From contig OX465600.1 in the NCBI GenBank assembly GCA_950022295.1, forward strand, positions 5,332,001 through 5,396,000: a stretch of DNA of 64,000 bases, given 5' to 3'. This DNA comes from Bromus sterilis. Lineage: Eukaryota > Streptophyta > Magnoliopsida > Poales > Poaceae. This document shows positions 45,842 to 56,797 of this stretch, in pieces (position 1 is the stretch's first letter; the number at the start of each line of letters is the position of its first letter). Both the position numbers and the translations under genes were made by a program. Below the pieces are notes generated by a model that did no database searches, was not told the origin of the DNA, and was given only the letters and a program-made list of their open reading frames with translations.

Positions 45842-46275
45842 CACTACGGGAAAAATGTTCTTTATCGTGTGGAAAAAGACACGGCAAAGGCATTATGGAA
45901 CGTAGCAAAACCTTTGCCGTGTCTTTACACACGACATAGCAACGAAAGGTGAAGGTGTTTGTCGTGTGTATTTCGGTTGCGCACAGCGAAGGTGTTTAGC
46001 ATGTATTTTTTAATGGTACCCTGCAAAGTAAAGTATGTTAACGTTGAGAGGATGCTCACAACGATAGTCTTTACCATGTGCGGATAAGAAACGCACGCCA
46101 AAGTTTAAAGGCTTTGTCGTGTGTATTATGGCAGCACACGGCAAATGTCTTTGTCGTACTAGCGTAGAATGCACATGGCAAAGTCGTTGCCGTGTATGAC
46201 CACAATACACATGGGAAAGCAGTCAAACTTTGTCGTGTGCAATGTAAAATGCACAACAAAGCCTCTGTCCCAGGC
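45842..46275 (+). mobile_element. CACTA transposon terminal fragment
   Basis: Begins CACTACGGGAAAAATG, a CACTA-type terminal repeat. It is followed by dense short subterminal repeats in both orientations: ACACGGCAAAG, CTTTGCCGTGTC, TTTGTCGTGTG, GCACACGGCAAATG and GTTGCCGTGTATG. This arrangement is characteristic of CACTA (EnSpm) ends. No opposite TIR or transposase was found, so only one end survives. Just before it, AATCAAAATCACACTCACTAC is tandemly doubled. Confidence 0.75.
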
Positions 46276-46289
46276 TTCAAATTATTATT

Positions 46290-47340
46290 TAAACTGGTAT
46301 TTTAATGACGATTGGTAAGTTAAATTTTCACGTAAGACTTCATGGTGCACTCATTCACAACTTGAACGTCAGACTATGTCTTGAACTGCAAATATAGTGT
46401 AAGCAAGTTACATGCAAAGTGTCGATCGATACTAGATTACCAAAAGGCTTTCCAACGTCTAGAACTTATACGTCATACTCCCCTCCGAGGCATTTTCATG
46501 ATTTTACTAGTGAGCACCCAACTCTCATAGATAACAATGTTTAACAGTCGGACTCTGACATGAGTGTTATTTTAAGATGCTCTATATGGCATCATTTTTG
46601 TGTAAATAAATTCACTCAAGACAAATTAAGATGCAATCAACCTGCCATACAATTTATGAACGAAAGCCAGCTTATTAGAGTTGGTCTTTATAAAACGGAC
46701 ACTCTGCTCTCATGTAACAAATAACTTGTCTCGTCGATTCTACTTTACGGGCATTCGATCACATAGAATAAGTTACCACCATGGATAACTTATGTAATGA
46801 GTTTCATGCTCATCTTTATGGTTGCATTTTCTACTATATTTCATGATAAACCCTTTGTGAAACAATCTGCCATATTCTTGGATGTTCAGACATAATCCAA
46901 CCTTGTAACTCTAGAGTTTCTCATTAATATCACCTTCACATGCATATCTTGATGGTTGGATGTTATCTTTAGAACTGTTTACTTTGACAATCACATCTTG
47001 ATTATCAAAGTTCATAAGGATAATTGATATTGGTCTTTCACCTACCGACAAATGCATTAAGTGTTCATGAAGCTAATCTACTTTAGTGGTTGATGTGTCC
47101 TAGATTGACCATCTTTAGATGGACATCTTGCAAAACTTTTAGAAAACAAGGACAACACCAAGTGTAAACACATATCCACTTGTGGCCTTAACCTCGTCAG
47201 TATCATATATGCAATTCGAATCACTTTTGACCCTTTTGTAGCCTTGGGTACTCAGTGTAGTGGACTACATGACTCATATTACCTTATAGATAGCTCATTA
47301 CTCTCTTAAAATCATTATTGTCATCTCATTTCATTTCCTT
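46290..47340 (-). pseudogene. Ty1/Copia pol remnant: RNase H end
   Basis: The minus-strand translation gives EVKATSGYVFTLG (about 47190-47160) and, further on, TSKNMADCFTKGLS (about 46885-46845). These are two signature stretches of the RNase H/C-terminal part of Copia polyproteins. Several stops and shifts interrupt the frame (one stop just before TSKNM). No LTR of this element was identified in the window. Confidence 0.78.
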
Positions 47341-47467
47341 GGAATGATTGAAATAATAAATAGGCCTGGCCTTCTTTGATATGAAGGATAATGATATAAT
47401 AAAAATAGAAAATTTATAGAAAATAAGATGTTATGTATCCCAAAAAAATAATTTAAGGATTCATTTG

Positions 47468-48640
47468 ATTCATACAACATGTTTTTTTTAATTAGGTATG
47501 TGCTGATGTTTATCCTTCGAAATGTAAAGGGTAAAAACTAAGCATGTATAACAGTACAAATTTATTCCCTTAAATAAGAGGGCTCTAAAGGTTCTTTTCT
47601 ATGTGAATCTTATCGTATGTATTTCCTACTTTTTTCGAAAAGGAGGATATCCGGCCTCTGTATGAAGTGATGCGCACATTCATCTTTATTAAATTATTTG
47701 ACAAAGTATCATAAAAAATAAATATATAGATTATTCCAAGCCACTTTTTTGATGGTCAATGTCGCTACACCTACTAACTTGATGATCGTCCCAATTTCAG
47801 AAGAGATTCACGCATTGACTTTGCCTAGCCCAACTATCGTCGACGCTACCACGGTGTCAGACAACGCTACCATTGATCATGTGGGTGTCCATCAACATAC
47901 ATCCATCACGAAGACCCCACCGTTGATATGATACATGCCATATCAGACCACCTCATGATCTAGGTCGCCACCAACGCCGACCCAATCAACAATCAGTGGC
48001 GTAGCAGCAAGTTTCTTTGTTAACTGTAGATAAAATGACACTGTTTGGCAATATTGTGTACTGCAGCGTTGAGATTGGTCTAGGATGTGGTGCTTGGCTG
48101 GCTACGCCACTGGACCCAATAGTGACCACTAACCAGCTATCTCCCAAGGCGACGTCTTGAAGAAGGAAACGGTGTTGAAAACGTCTTTGTCGTCATCCAT
48201 CGCGGGTAGAGTTTTCATCTGGAAAAAAATTATCATGATTAAGGTGGACGCAAATCTGACAAACATTTTCATGGAAAAAATTTGGGTGCTCGGGCGTCAC
48301 CACCGAGCAATGACGGCTGGAGATTTCTCTCGATCTGGATCCGTTCACCGAAGCAGATCGGATCAAAGCAAGATGAAACTAGGTGATTTGGTCGGCAACA
48401 TTGGTGGTGCGGAGGTTGTTGCCGTTTGAGGCGGCTACGGCTACGCTCTGGAGTATGGGGAACTCCATGGATTTCCGATAAAAAATTTCATGTAAACTAA
48501 AGAGGTCTTTGAATTTTTTTTCCTAAAAAGAAAGAGGCCTTGATTGTTTTTCTTATTCCTCCTTGTGTAGCGCTACCAAGGACAACGACGATACGTAAAC
48601 TCTAGTGCACAACATTGTTCTCTCTAGTGTGTCTCTAGTA
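47468..48640 (+). repeat. Dispersed duplicate, interrupted copy
   Basis: Outer parts (47468-47625 and 48485-48640) match 42120-42480. The 0.86 kb in between is an insertion absent from the other copy. Its left edge, TTTTTTCGAAAAGGAGGATATCCGGCCTCTG, resembles (complemented) the A-tailed 3' end of common Triticeae LINEs, so I infer a 5'-truncated LINE in minus orientation. The ORF at 48157-48429 inside it has no recognised domain. Confidence 0.6.
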
Positions 48641-50500
48641 TATTGTTTGTTCCATGGCTTTGTGAAAGACAACGACCATTGTATAAGTAAATGCAAATGT
48701 AAAACTCTACTACCTGTCATACACACGGATGGAGATGGTCAAAAGACAGAACCTTCTTCCCTTTTAGAAATCGGAAGACAAAATGGAATCGCAAGGTTGC
48801 ATCCGCCCGATTAATTAGAATTATTCCATGCGCTTTCCGCAGTGACATGCGCACCGGTCGGTTGTGATGTGCTGCAGCACACACTCGGCCGGACCGTCGG
48901 CAGCACAACGGAGGAAAAAGCGGCGCGTTCCGGTCCGGCGGTCCAGAAGGAGGGGCGGGCCGGACCCGACCGGTGAAAGTGAAAGCGAAAGTGGGCTCGG
49001 GCGGGTCCCCGGATTTTGACGGGTGGTAGCTGGTTTCGCCGGCGGGTTGCATCCGGTTTGGGCGCCGCCACGGTGGCATATGCCATCGCGTGGGGGCGAA
49101 TGATCCTCGAGATCTCTCGATCGGACCCCACCGCGTTTTTGGCTGGCATCGTTAACTTTTTCGCTCACGGCGCTTGTTAATTCGGTTGTCGTCAGTCTTT
49201 TTAAACCAGCGTCGTTTCTTTTATAAGCTTCAAAAAGATAGAGAGAAAAAAACCACAATCGTTTTTTTCTTCTTGAGAATGTTTTTGTGTGTGTGGGGAA
49301 TTCTTATTGAGAATGTTAGAGCAACTCTAACAGATGCACCATAATTGCGTACTGCAAAAACTAAACACGGTTCATCCTATAAACGATATGCAGTGCAAGA
49401 ATGAATGCGGCCGAACAAAACTATCATACTGAACGATATGTTTGAAATAAATGTAAGACATAAATAATCGCAGAACTACGACGAACTTAGAACTACAAAA
49501 TACAAGACTAACATTAGTACGCCTGAGCCGCCGCCTAGTGCCCATTACGTAGGTGGAACTCGAAGGTGGAGTTCATGACTACCAAGAAGTACTTAGTCCT
49601 CCTTCGCGGCGGCCGGACGGTCGTCGGCGCCCTCGTTGCCCGTGTCCACGGCCTTCCATGCCGCGTTGAGCTCTTGCTCAGCTGCGCGGAAGCGCTGCGT
49701 AGACTGCCACATGGAGGTTGTCCAGCTAAAAGAATGGCTCCAAGGGCCTGTTCAGGTTACGGGAGAGGGCCTGGCCTTGCGCCGACCTCGCCGGCTCGAC
49801 GAGAGGAGGCGCAGGGGCCTCGCAATGAGGACGAAGAGGAGGCGCTCCGGCCTCCACAGCTGCTAACTCCTCTGTTTTCCATCGGGATTTCTCGCCAGAG
49901 TGCGGATACGGAGTGGCGGAGGGGGAGATGGATGCGGCGGGGAGGGGGTGGAACGCACATAGGAAAAGCCGAACCTGGGAGTGTACAAGACACATGGATG
50001 GACGGAATGGAAATACCGAGGGCTTCAAACGTGATTTTTTTACGGGACAGGGAGTCGGAGTTTGATATGGAGAATGTCTGGATTCCAGCAAAATTCCCTT
50101 AGTTTGACGTCGGTTGCGGGATTTCAAACGACTATTCCTACCAATTTCGATGATCGACACTGAATGGCTAAAGTGTTTGTATGGCTCAGTTCAAAAATTT
50201 GCAGAAGTTTTGGTGATATGTGGTAATATCTTAGAAGATTTAACTCGGGCCATGACTGAGATACAAGTACCCCAAATTGTTACCATTCTTCTATAATTAC
50301 CTCCCATTTCTAATATATTTATTTTCCCTTTTTTGATACGATCTTAAATTGAAGAATTTCACCTCCTCCTATTAGCCAAGTTGTACAACTTCTTCCCCAA
50401 GAAGCAGACATGGAAAACGGCTGGCTGACGCTAACGGAACGGTAGCCACGCACTGGTGGCGGAGAGAGGCCGCGTCCACATCTCCCTCCACTCGGTCACC
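48641..50500. other. GC-rich intergenic region, TE-like, no supported gene
   Basis: 48820-49150 is strikingly GC-rich, with open frames on the minus strand but no domain, conserved start or splice sites. 49310-50110 begins with GAGCAACTCTAACAGATGCACC, the kind of terminus seen on cereal Harbinger/Mutator-like elements, and then runs through GC-rich text with overlapping ORFs on both strands. I read this as non-autonomous transposon filler. The class is a guess. Confidence 0.3.
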
Positions 50501-50621
50501 AAACCACGTGTCCCATTTTCATCTTCCTCCTCCCTCCGCCTCTTCGCCCACCGAATCGCCCTTCCATCCCAAAGCCAGAAGAAAAAAAAAAATCCCCCAC
50601 TCCCACCCTTCCATCCATTCC

Positions 50622-50628
50622 TATAAAA
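50622..50628 (+). promoter_or_regulatory. TATA box of the pyruvate kinase gene
   Basis: TATAAAA 107 bp upstream of the start codon at 50735, within a CT/CCATCC-rich leader. Transcription probably starts near 50655, giving a 5'-UTR of about 80 nt. Confidence 0.7.
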
Positions 50629-50734
50629 CATCCATCCGCCATCCGCGACCAAATCCAAATCTCATCATCATCACCCTCCCACTCTTCACAACCCCACCCC
50701 TAGCTCCGGCGACCGGATCGGCGGCGGGCGCGCG

Positions 50735-53700
50735 ATGGCGAACATCGACATGGCGGCGGTGCTGGCGGACCTGGAGAAGGACGCGGCGGCGGACGCGCGG
50801 ACGCCGCGGACCAAGCTGGTGTGCACGCTCGGCCCGGCCTCCCGCTCCGTGCCCATGCTCGAGAAGCTGCTCCGCGCCGGCATGAACGTCGCGCGCTTCA
50901 ACTTCTCCCACGGCACCCACGAGTACCACAAGGAGACCCTCGACGCCCTCCGCCAGGCCATGCAAAACACCGGCATCCTCTGCGCCGTCATGCTCGACAC
51001 CAAGGTATACCGGACCCCTCTCGATCCCGCTCTCTCCCTCCGCCTGCTTCCGTTCCTTGCCCTGCCGCCCTGGCCCTGCTGCTAGTACCTCCTTAGTTCG
51101 CCGGATCGGACCATTGTGTGGAGTAGCTTCTGTTGGTTTTGGTCCGAGAGTGGAAGGTGTGGACTCGGATCTACCGATCTGTGGATCGGGATTAGCCTAG
51201 GAGGATTTGGAGTTAACAAAATTGCCGGATTAGGATCTCAGCTTTGATCGCTCTGACTTTTGTTGAGGGCTTCATTTAATTGTACATGTGTGGTTAGAAT
51301 AGATTGGCCCCCCAGGTGTGCCTCTGCCTTGTTACGGAAGGTTGTTGGATCTAGGACTGGCCTGGTTGGCCGGTGGCTATCCAATTGCTATGTTGGTGAA
51401 ATGGGATCAATCTATCATGTGATGGCATATGGCGTAGAGCCTGCGTGGCGGCATCCAGATCGAGGTGCCATCAGCCCGCAGAAACCGCTGCCATCATCAG
51501 CGCAGGCCGCGCACCTGATTGCCCTGCCGGCTCTGAACGTCCATGCTGTATTTATAATGCATCGTGTCAGTTAACACCAGTTTTGCATATTGTCTTCATC
51601 TTGTTCAGTTACTTTGTCACTAGTAGTTTCCTTGTGTTTTTAACTGACCAGTGATTACTTGTAAGTATATTTGAAGGATGGTTTGGCGGCTGCTTATTCC
51701 AGATCTTGGTGTTACGGGTTATGTAATTCTCATGGGAGCTTTTTGCTCATGCACGCATATAGAAGGATGCAACTAATAGGCATAGAGATGGTTTATTTGG
51801 TACTAGTAGAGTAATATTTTGTTGTATAATAAGTGCTTATGTTTCATCTCATTTATGTAACTAGTTCTTCATCTTGTGGTGCTTATATTCATGGATTGCA
51901 TGTTTAAATTTAGTGGTTTTATTTCTTACGTCAGTAAGGTACAACGAGACTGGCCCTTGCAATCAGTTGCTTTTTTTGCAGTGTTTTCTTGTGTTCACCA
52001 TTTCATATATGTTTTCTGAAAAAAGGAATAAGACCATTTCGTGTAATGTGTAATCTGTAGTGTACATTACGATTGGGTTCTTGTTAGTAGGTATTTGTGG
52101 ACATTATGTGATGATCTGTACTGAGTATTTACTTCATTGCTGCAGGGACCTGAGATTCGTACTGGGTTTCTGAAGGATGGTAAACCAATCAAGCTAACAA
52201 AGGGTCAAGAAATCACTGTTTCCACTGATTATGAAATCAAGGGCGACACGAACACGATCTCCATGAGTTACAAGAAACTTCCTCAGGATGTGAAGCCTGG
52301 GCATGTCATACTGTGTGCTGATGGTACCATCTCCTTGGCTGTTCTGTCTTGCGATGTAGAAGCTGGAACTGTCAGATGTAGGTGTGAGAACACTGCAATG
52401 CTTGGAGAGAGGAAGAATTGTAATTTGCCAGGAATTGTTGTGGATCTTCCTACACTGACGGAGAAGGATAAGGAAGACATCTTGGAATGGGGTGTGCCAA
52501 ATGACATTGACATGATTGCTTTGTCGTTTGTCCGCAAAGGATCAGATTTGGTGACTGTCAGACAGCTTCTTGGAAAGCATGCAAACCGTATCAAGTTAAT
52601 GTCAAAGGTTTGTATGTTGTTACTGTCAGCTATTTTATGGTCTTTGTTAGTGTGTTTTTCATGTCCTTGCTAAATGCTTTGATATTCTCTGCAATTACTA
52701 AATTAAATGTTTCTGCATGTTTAGTTAAGTATCAGGGCAACAGTAGATGATATTTCTTCCTTACATCGAGCTTCCTTACTGTTTTCAGTCAAGCTATTTT
52801 GTTAATACACCTTGGAATTCTCAATCGTGGAACACATGTACTCTTTGGCTATACCCTGTTACCTGTTCATATCTGCTCCCTTTTGTAAAAAACATTATAG
52901 TCTATTCCGTGCTGTATTAGGCAAGAATACACTATTTGTTCTCTTATTTGTGCTTTCCTTAATGAGCACATTTGGGTAAACCTTGGGACAATTAGCTGAG
53001 CAACTTTTGCCTATTTTTTCCCGCATCTTCCCTGATATCTTTTTTTTTTCCGTGGTATTTTGTGAAGTTGTTTTGGGTTCGAACCAGCCTCCCCAGACCC
53101 CACCTTGTGTGGGAGCTTCTATGCACTGGGTCTGTCCTTTTTTTATTTTATTTTGTGAAATTGTTCAGATTACTCGGCTTTGTCTGACTGCCATGTTTAC
53201 AAAATCTACTGTATATATATACGAACTTAGTGTGTTTTTCATGTCCTTGCTAAACGCTTTGATATTCTCTGCAATGATGAAATGTTTCTGCTTGGTAGTT
53301 ACGTACCAGGGCAACAATAGATGATAGTATTTCTTCTTTACATCGAGCTGCCTTACTGTTTTTGCACTCAAGCTTTTTTGTTAATACACACTGGAATCCT
53401 CAATCCTGGAACCCATGTACTCTTTGGTTATACCCTGTGACCCGTTCACATCTGCTCCTGTTTGTAAAAAGACATTATAGTATATTCATGCTGTTATTAG
53501 GCAAGAATACAGAATTTGTTCTCTTCTTTGTGCCTTCCTTAATGAGCACATTTGGTTAAACCTTGGGACAATTAGCTGAGCAACTTCTGCTTATTTTTTC
53601 CCGCATCTCCCCTGATATGTTTTTTTTTCGGGTAGTACTTGTGAAGTTGTTCAGATGACTTGGCTTTGTTTGACTGCCATGTTGACAAAATCTACTGTGT

Positions 53701-54556
53701 TAGTTATCGTGTTATGGGTCTGACTTCCTTCTTGAATCTGTAGGTTGAAAACCAAGAGGGCATTGTAAACTTTGATGACATTTTGAGGGAAACCGATGCT
53801 TTCATGGTTGCCAGAGGTGATCTTGGAATGGAGATTCCAGTTGAGAAGATATTCCTTGCACAGAAAATGATGATTTACAAGTGCAACCTTGCTGGCAAGC
53901 CTGTTGTCACAGCAACGCAGATGCTCGAGTCAATGATCAAGTCCCCCAGGCCAACCCGTGCCGAGGCTACCGACGTTGCAAATGCCGTGCTTGATGGAAC
54001 CGACTGTGTCATGCTCAGTGGTGAAAGTGCTGCCGGAGCATACCCTGAGGTGGCTGTGAAGATCATGGCTCGCATCTGCGTTGAGGCAGAGTCTTCCCTG
54101 GACAATGATGCTGTCTTCAAGGAGATGATCAAGGCTGCGCCCCTCCCAATGAGCCCACTGGAGTCCCTCGCATCCTCAGCTGTGCGGACCGCCAACAAGG
54201 CCAGGGCCACTCTGATTGTCGTCCTGACTCGTGGTGGCACAACGGCCAAGCTGGTCGCCAAGTACCGGCCCAGGGTCCCGATCCTCTCCGTGGTCGTGCC
54301 GGTGCTGACGACCGACTCCTTCGACTGGACCGTCAGCTCTGAGGGCCCGGCGAGGCACAGCCTGATCTACAGAGGCTTGATCCCGCTCCTCGCAGAGGGC
54401 TCCGCCAAGGCCACTGACTCGGAGTCGACGGAGGAGATCTTGCAGGCCGCTCTCAAGTCGGCCGTGCAGAAGCAGCTCTGCAAGGCGGGGGATGCAGTTG
54501 TCGTCCTGCATCGCATCGGCGTTGCCTCCGTCATCAAGATCTGCACCGTCAAGTGA
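50735..54556 (+). CDS. Cytosolic pyruvate kinase, 3 exons
   Basis: Transfers phosphate from phosphoenolpyruvate to ADP, giving pyruvate and ATP, the last step of glycolysis. Exons are 50735-51004, 52146-52607 and 53744-54556. Splices are GT-AG, all phase 0, and the sum is 1545 nt (514 aa), the usual length of plant cytosolic isozymes. No transit peptide is present. Visible motifs are CTLGPAS (30-36), FNFSHG (55-60), DTKGPEIRTG spanning the first splice, the PK signature around IKLMSKVENQEG with the catalytic Lys244 as the last residue of exon 2, ARGDLGMEIP (267-276), VVTATQMLESM (298-308) and the RPTRAEATDVANAVLDGTD loop with LSGESAAGAYP. No lesion was seen. Intron 1 is 1.1 kb. Intron 2 contains a tandem duplication. 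A weak AATAAG poly(A)-like signal lies near 54818. Confidence 0.95.
52647..53704 (+). repeat. Tandem duplication in pyruvate kinase intron 2 (period 580 bp)
   Basis: TTAGTGTGTTTTTCATGTCC starts unit A at 52647 and unit B at 53227. Matching continues through GATATTCTCTGCAAT, TTACATCGAGCT, CATGTACTCTTTGG, AATGAGCACATTTGG, AATTAGCTGAGCAACTT and CTGCCATGTT.ACAAAATCTACTGT. Unit B is about 100 bp shorter because it lacks the SINE in unit A. The units are about 90% identical, with small indels. Confidence 0.92.
53073..53149 (+). mobile_element. SINE fragment (Au-like 3' half) in unit A
   Basis: Contains GGGTTCGAACCAGCCTC (B-box-like), then CCCCAGACCCC and TGTGGGAGCTTCTATGCACTGGG, followed by a T-rich tail. 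This is text I associate with the 3' part of the Au SINE family. It is flanked by ATTTTGTGAAGTTGTT (53057-53072) and ATTTTGTGAAATTGTT (53150-53165), a 16-bp target duplication with one mismatch. Unit B has the single uninserted site (TTGTGAAGTTGTTCAG). Confidence 0.78.
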
Positions 54557-55430
54557 TGGCTGGGCACGGTTCCAATCTCCAGTCTTCCGGAGACAGATTA
54601 ATTAATCACCGTCCGTTGCAGTTTGTTGCATAGATTCGAGCTGGTAAATTAGGAGGGAGAGGACTCCGTTATATAGAGCTGTTTTATTACCTGTAGTACG
54701 GTATTTGGCAGGTGGTTTCCCGTTTCATGCCTGCACATTTTTCTCTAATTAGCTGCTGCTTGTTGTATTCTGAACTCTGAAGCACTCTCATATGGTAGTG
54801 ATGTCGATACATGTTGTAATAAGATGTTTCTATCGAGTCAGAAGCTCAAGGACAATGCATCTCCATCACAGTCTCTCAGTGTTGTGAGAATACTATCTTT
54901 CAGAATCATCAAATCTGAAACTTGAAGTTGCAGAGGTGGTTTGTTTTTTCCAGGGAAACAACGATGGCGATGATGGGACACAAGCTGCGAAAAGACTCCT
55001 TCGCAGCCGCAACCCAGTGCATTTTTTTTGCTTCCAATCCGGGCGCTGGCTCAGTCGCTGGACACCATGAGCCCCACGGAGCAGGAAGCAGTGTCGGGAG
55101 GCAAGCAAAACTCGCTCGCGCGCGTGCCTAACCAACCAACTAACGAACCCTGTGTTGAATGTCTGCTCACTGTGTGGTAAACATATAACGAATTGTTATT
55201 TGTGGAAATTGTTTGTATTTGAAGATTGAAGAACCGATTTTGGGTGAACATGTGGAGAAAACCGAATGAAATGGAAAGGGAGAGCAGGAAGCAGCGAGGA
55301 TGGAGCTGACCTTCAGTGGACGTGTTTCCAGAAACAACTTTGTCAAAACTGATCGATTGTGCGGATGCTCGATGCTCCATCATAAAAAGTAAAAAAGAAA
55401 TGAGACCAACCCAGAACTAACCCTGTTGCC
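54557..55430 (+). other. Pyruvate kinase 3'-UTR and flank
   Basis: The 3'-UTR probably runs to about 54840. Beyond it there is no gene. The short frames at 54922-55383 overlap on both strands and lack domains. Confidence 0.45.
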
Positions 55431-55552
55431 TTTTTTTTTAATATTATAGAAGAAAACTTCGTGAGCACACCGCGCTCGAGCTGAGACTCGAACACGGGTG
55501 GGCTGGTTGCAACCTCCAACGCCCAGCCAACGGGTCGATGCCCCATCATCAA
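55431..55552 (-). mobile_element. Putative SINE fragment
   Basis: On the minus strand a tRNA-like B box (GTTCGAGTCTC, plus 55482-55492) lies downstream of an A-box-like TTGGCTGGGCGTTGG, and the segment ends in an A run (plus T run 55431-55439). The flanking duplication is not clear. Confidence 0.45.
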
Positions 55553-55752
55553 ATTGCGTTCCTCGCGAGTACAATTTTAGATTTGTCTCTACAATTCTCT
55601 TGTATTGCAACATCATTTCAAGATTGTGTATAAAACTTGCATGGCATCGTTGCCGGTCGTCGAATCGTCAAAAATAACTGAACAACGAAAGAACAAACAA
55701 TTAATACCAACCGGATGATGGACGAGGATACCGGAGGAAAGAGAACCGACCT

Positions 55753-56037
55753 TAGACCTGGCCATGGGCAGCCCGGCCCAAAAATATCGGGTCGGGCCTG
55801 GCCGGACTTGCACATCGGGACGGGCTCGGGCCTAAAAATCGGGCTAAATGGACTAGTCGGGCCGGGCCCGGGCTTTCAAAAAATGCAAAATAACGTAGAG
55901 TCGGGCTGGGCCATGTCGGGCTTGGGCCCGATTTCTGCAGTTGTTGGTCGAGCCGGGCTCGGGCCTAGTTTTTTTTGCGATGGGCTTTTTTTAGGCCCGG
56001 CCCGAGCCTGGACCAGCCCGAAAAACGCCCAGGTCTA
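55753..56037. mobile_element. hAT-type MITE rich in GGGCC/CGGGC strings, 285 bp
   Basis: Terminal inverted repeats TAGACCTGG(C)C...GGCCAGGTCTA-like (left TAGACCTGGCC, right GCCCAGGTCTA). They are flanked by ACCGACCT (55745-55752) and ACCGATGT (56038-56045), an imperfect 8-bp duplication as made by hAT transposases. The interior alternates GGGCCGGGCC, TCGGGC and GGGCTCGGGCC motifs in both orientations. The plus-strand ORF through it is a composition artefact. Confidence 0.72.
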
Positions 56038-56045
56038 ACCGATGT

Positions 56046-56797
56046 TGCCTGAAAAGAGTGATTGGAGCGGGTCGATTCCACGAGAGTCGTTGGATTGAAA
56101 ACGGACGGCTAGGTTCCCCCCAAAGAACTGTTTATCTTCTTCCTCCGCGCGATGGTCCACTATCTCTCGTCTAGTTGCCACCGAAGGTGACATCCTGTTC
56201 GAACCGTTTAATCCATGCGAGACCAAAAAAAAGGTGCTTCATCCACACGTGTAAATATTTAGACTCGTCTCCGCTTGCAACACCATGACCAGCCGTGTCG
56301 TCGCCGAGTCTAGCTCGAGACGCGTGTGGCTTAACCTAGCCGCCACCGCCGCTAGAGCCAATGCACCGGCACCGTTTTTCGGTGGTTGTCCCCTGTCAAC
56401 GGTCGAGAGGCCGTCGATGCTGAGGAGTGTCGCCGGATCCCACGCGTGTGATTTAGTTTTAGCTTGAGGGTTAGGGCCACATTTGTTTTAGGGTTTTTGC
56501 CGTTCGACATCTTAGCTTCGGTGAGGGTGACGTCGGTGATGAATAAAAGTATCCTAGACCATCTCATGACATAGCGTTCTTCTCCAGGGTTGATGAAGGG
56601 TCTTGGTGTCTATCTATTCAAGCAACGATGGTGTGGCGGCGATGAAATCTCTATGGTGGACATGTGTCCTCGGGCTCCACCGTTGCGGCGGCGTTTGCTC
56701 CAACGCCGATGTGGAGTTTGGGAGGTAGTCATGGAGCAGATGCATATTTTGTTATGCATTGTCGACATTTGGAAGATGGCATATCATGTGCTGGGAT
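56046..56797. other. Repeat-like flank of the Copia solo LTR
   Basis: Moderately GC-rich sequence with GCGGCG / CGCCG motifs and unrecognised short ORFs. It continues in character at 58482-58915, so the two halves were probably one element before the solo LTR inserted. The right half ends in an A run (58912-58919) after a poly(A)-type 3' text, suggesting a LINE 3'-UTR. Confidence 0.4.

Noticed and set aside
49566..50102. 178-aa plus-strand ORF and 144-aa minus-strand ORF
   Set aside because: They overlap in GC-rich transposon-like sequence, with no recognisable domain on either strand.
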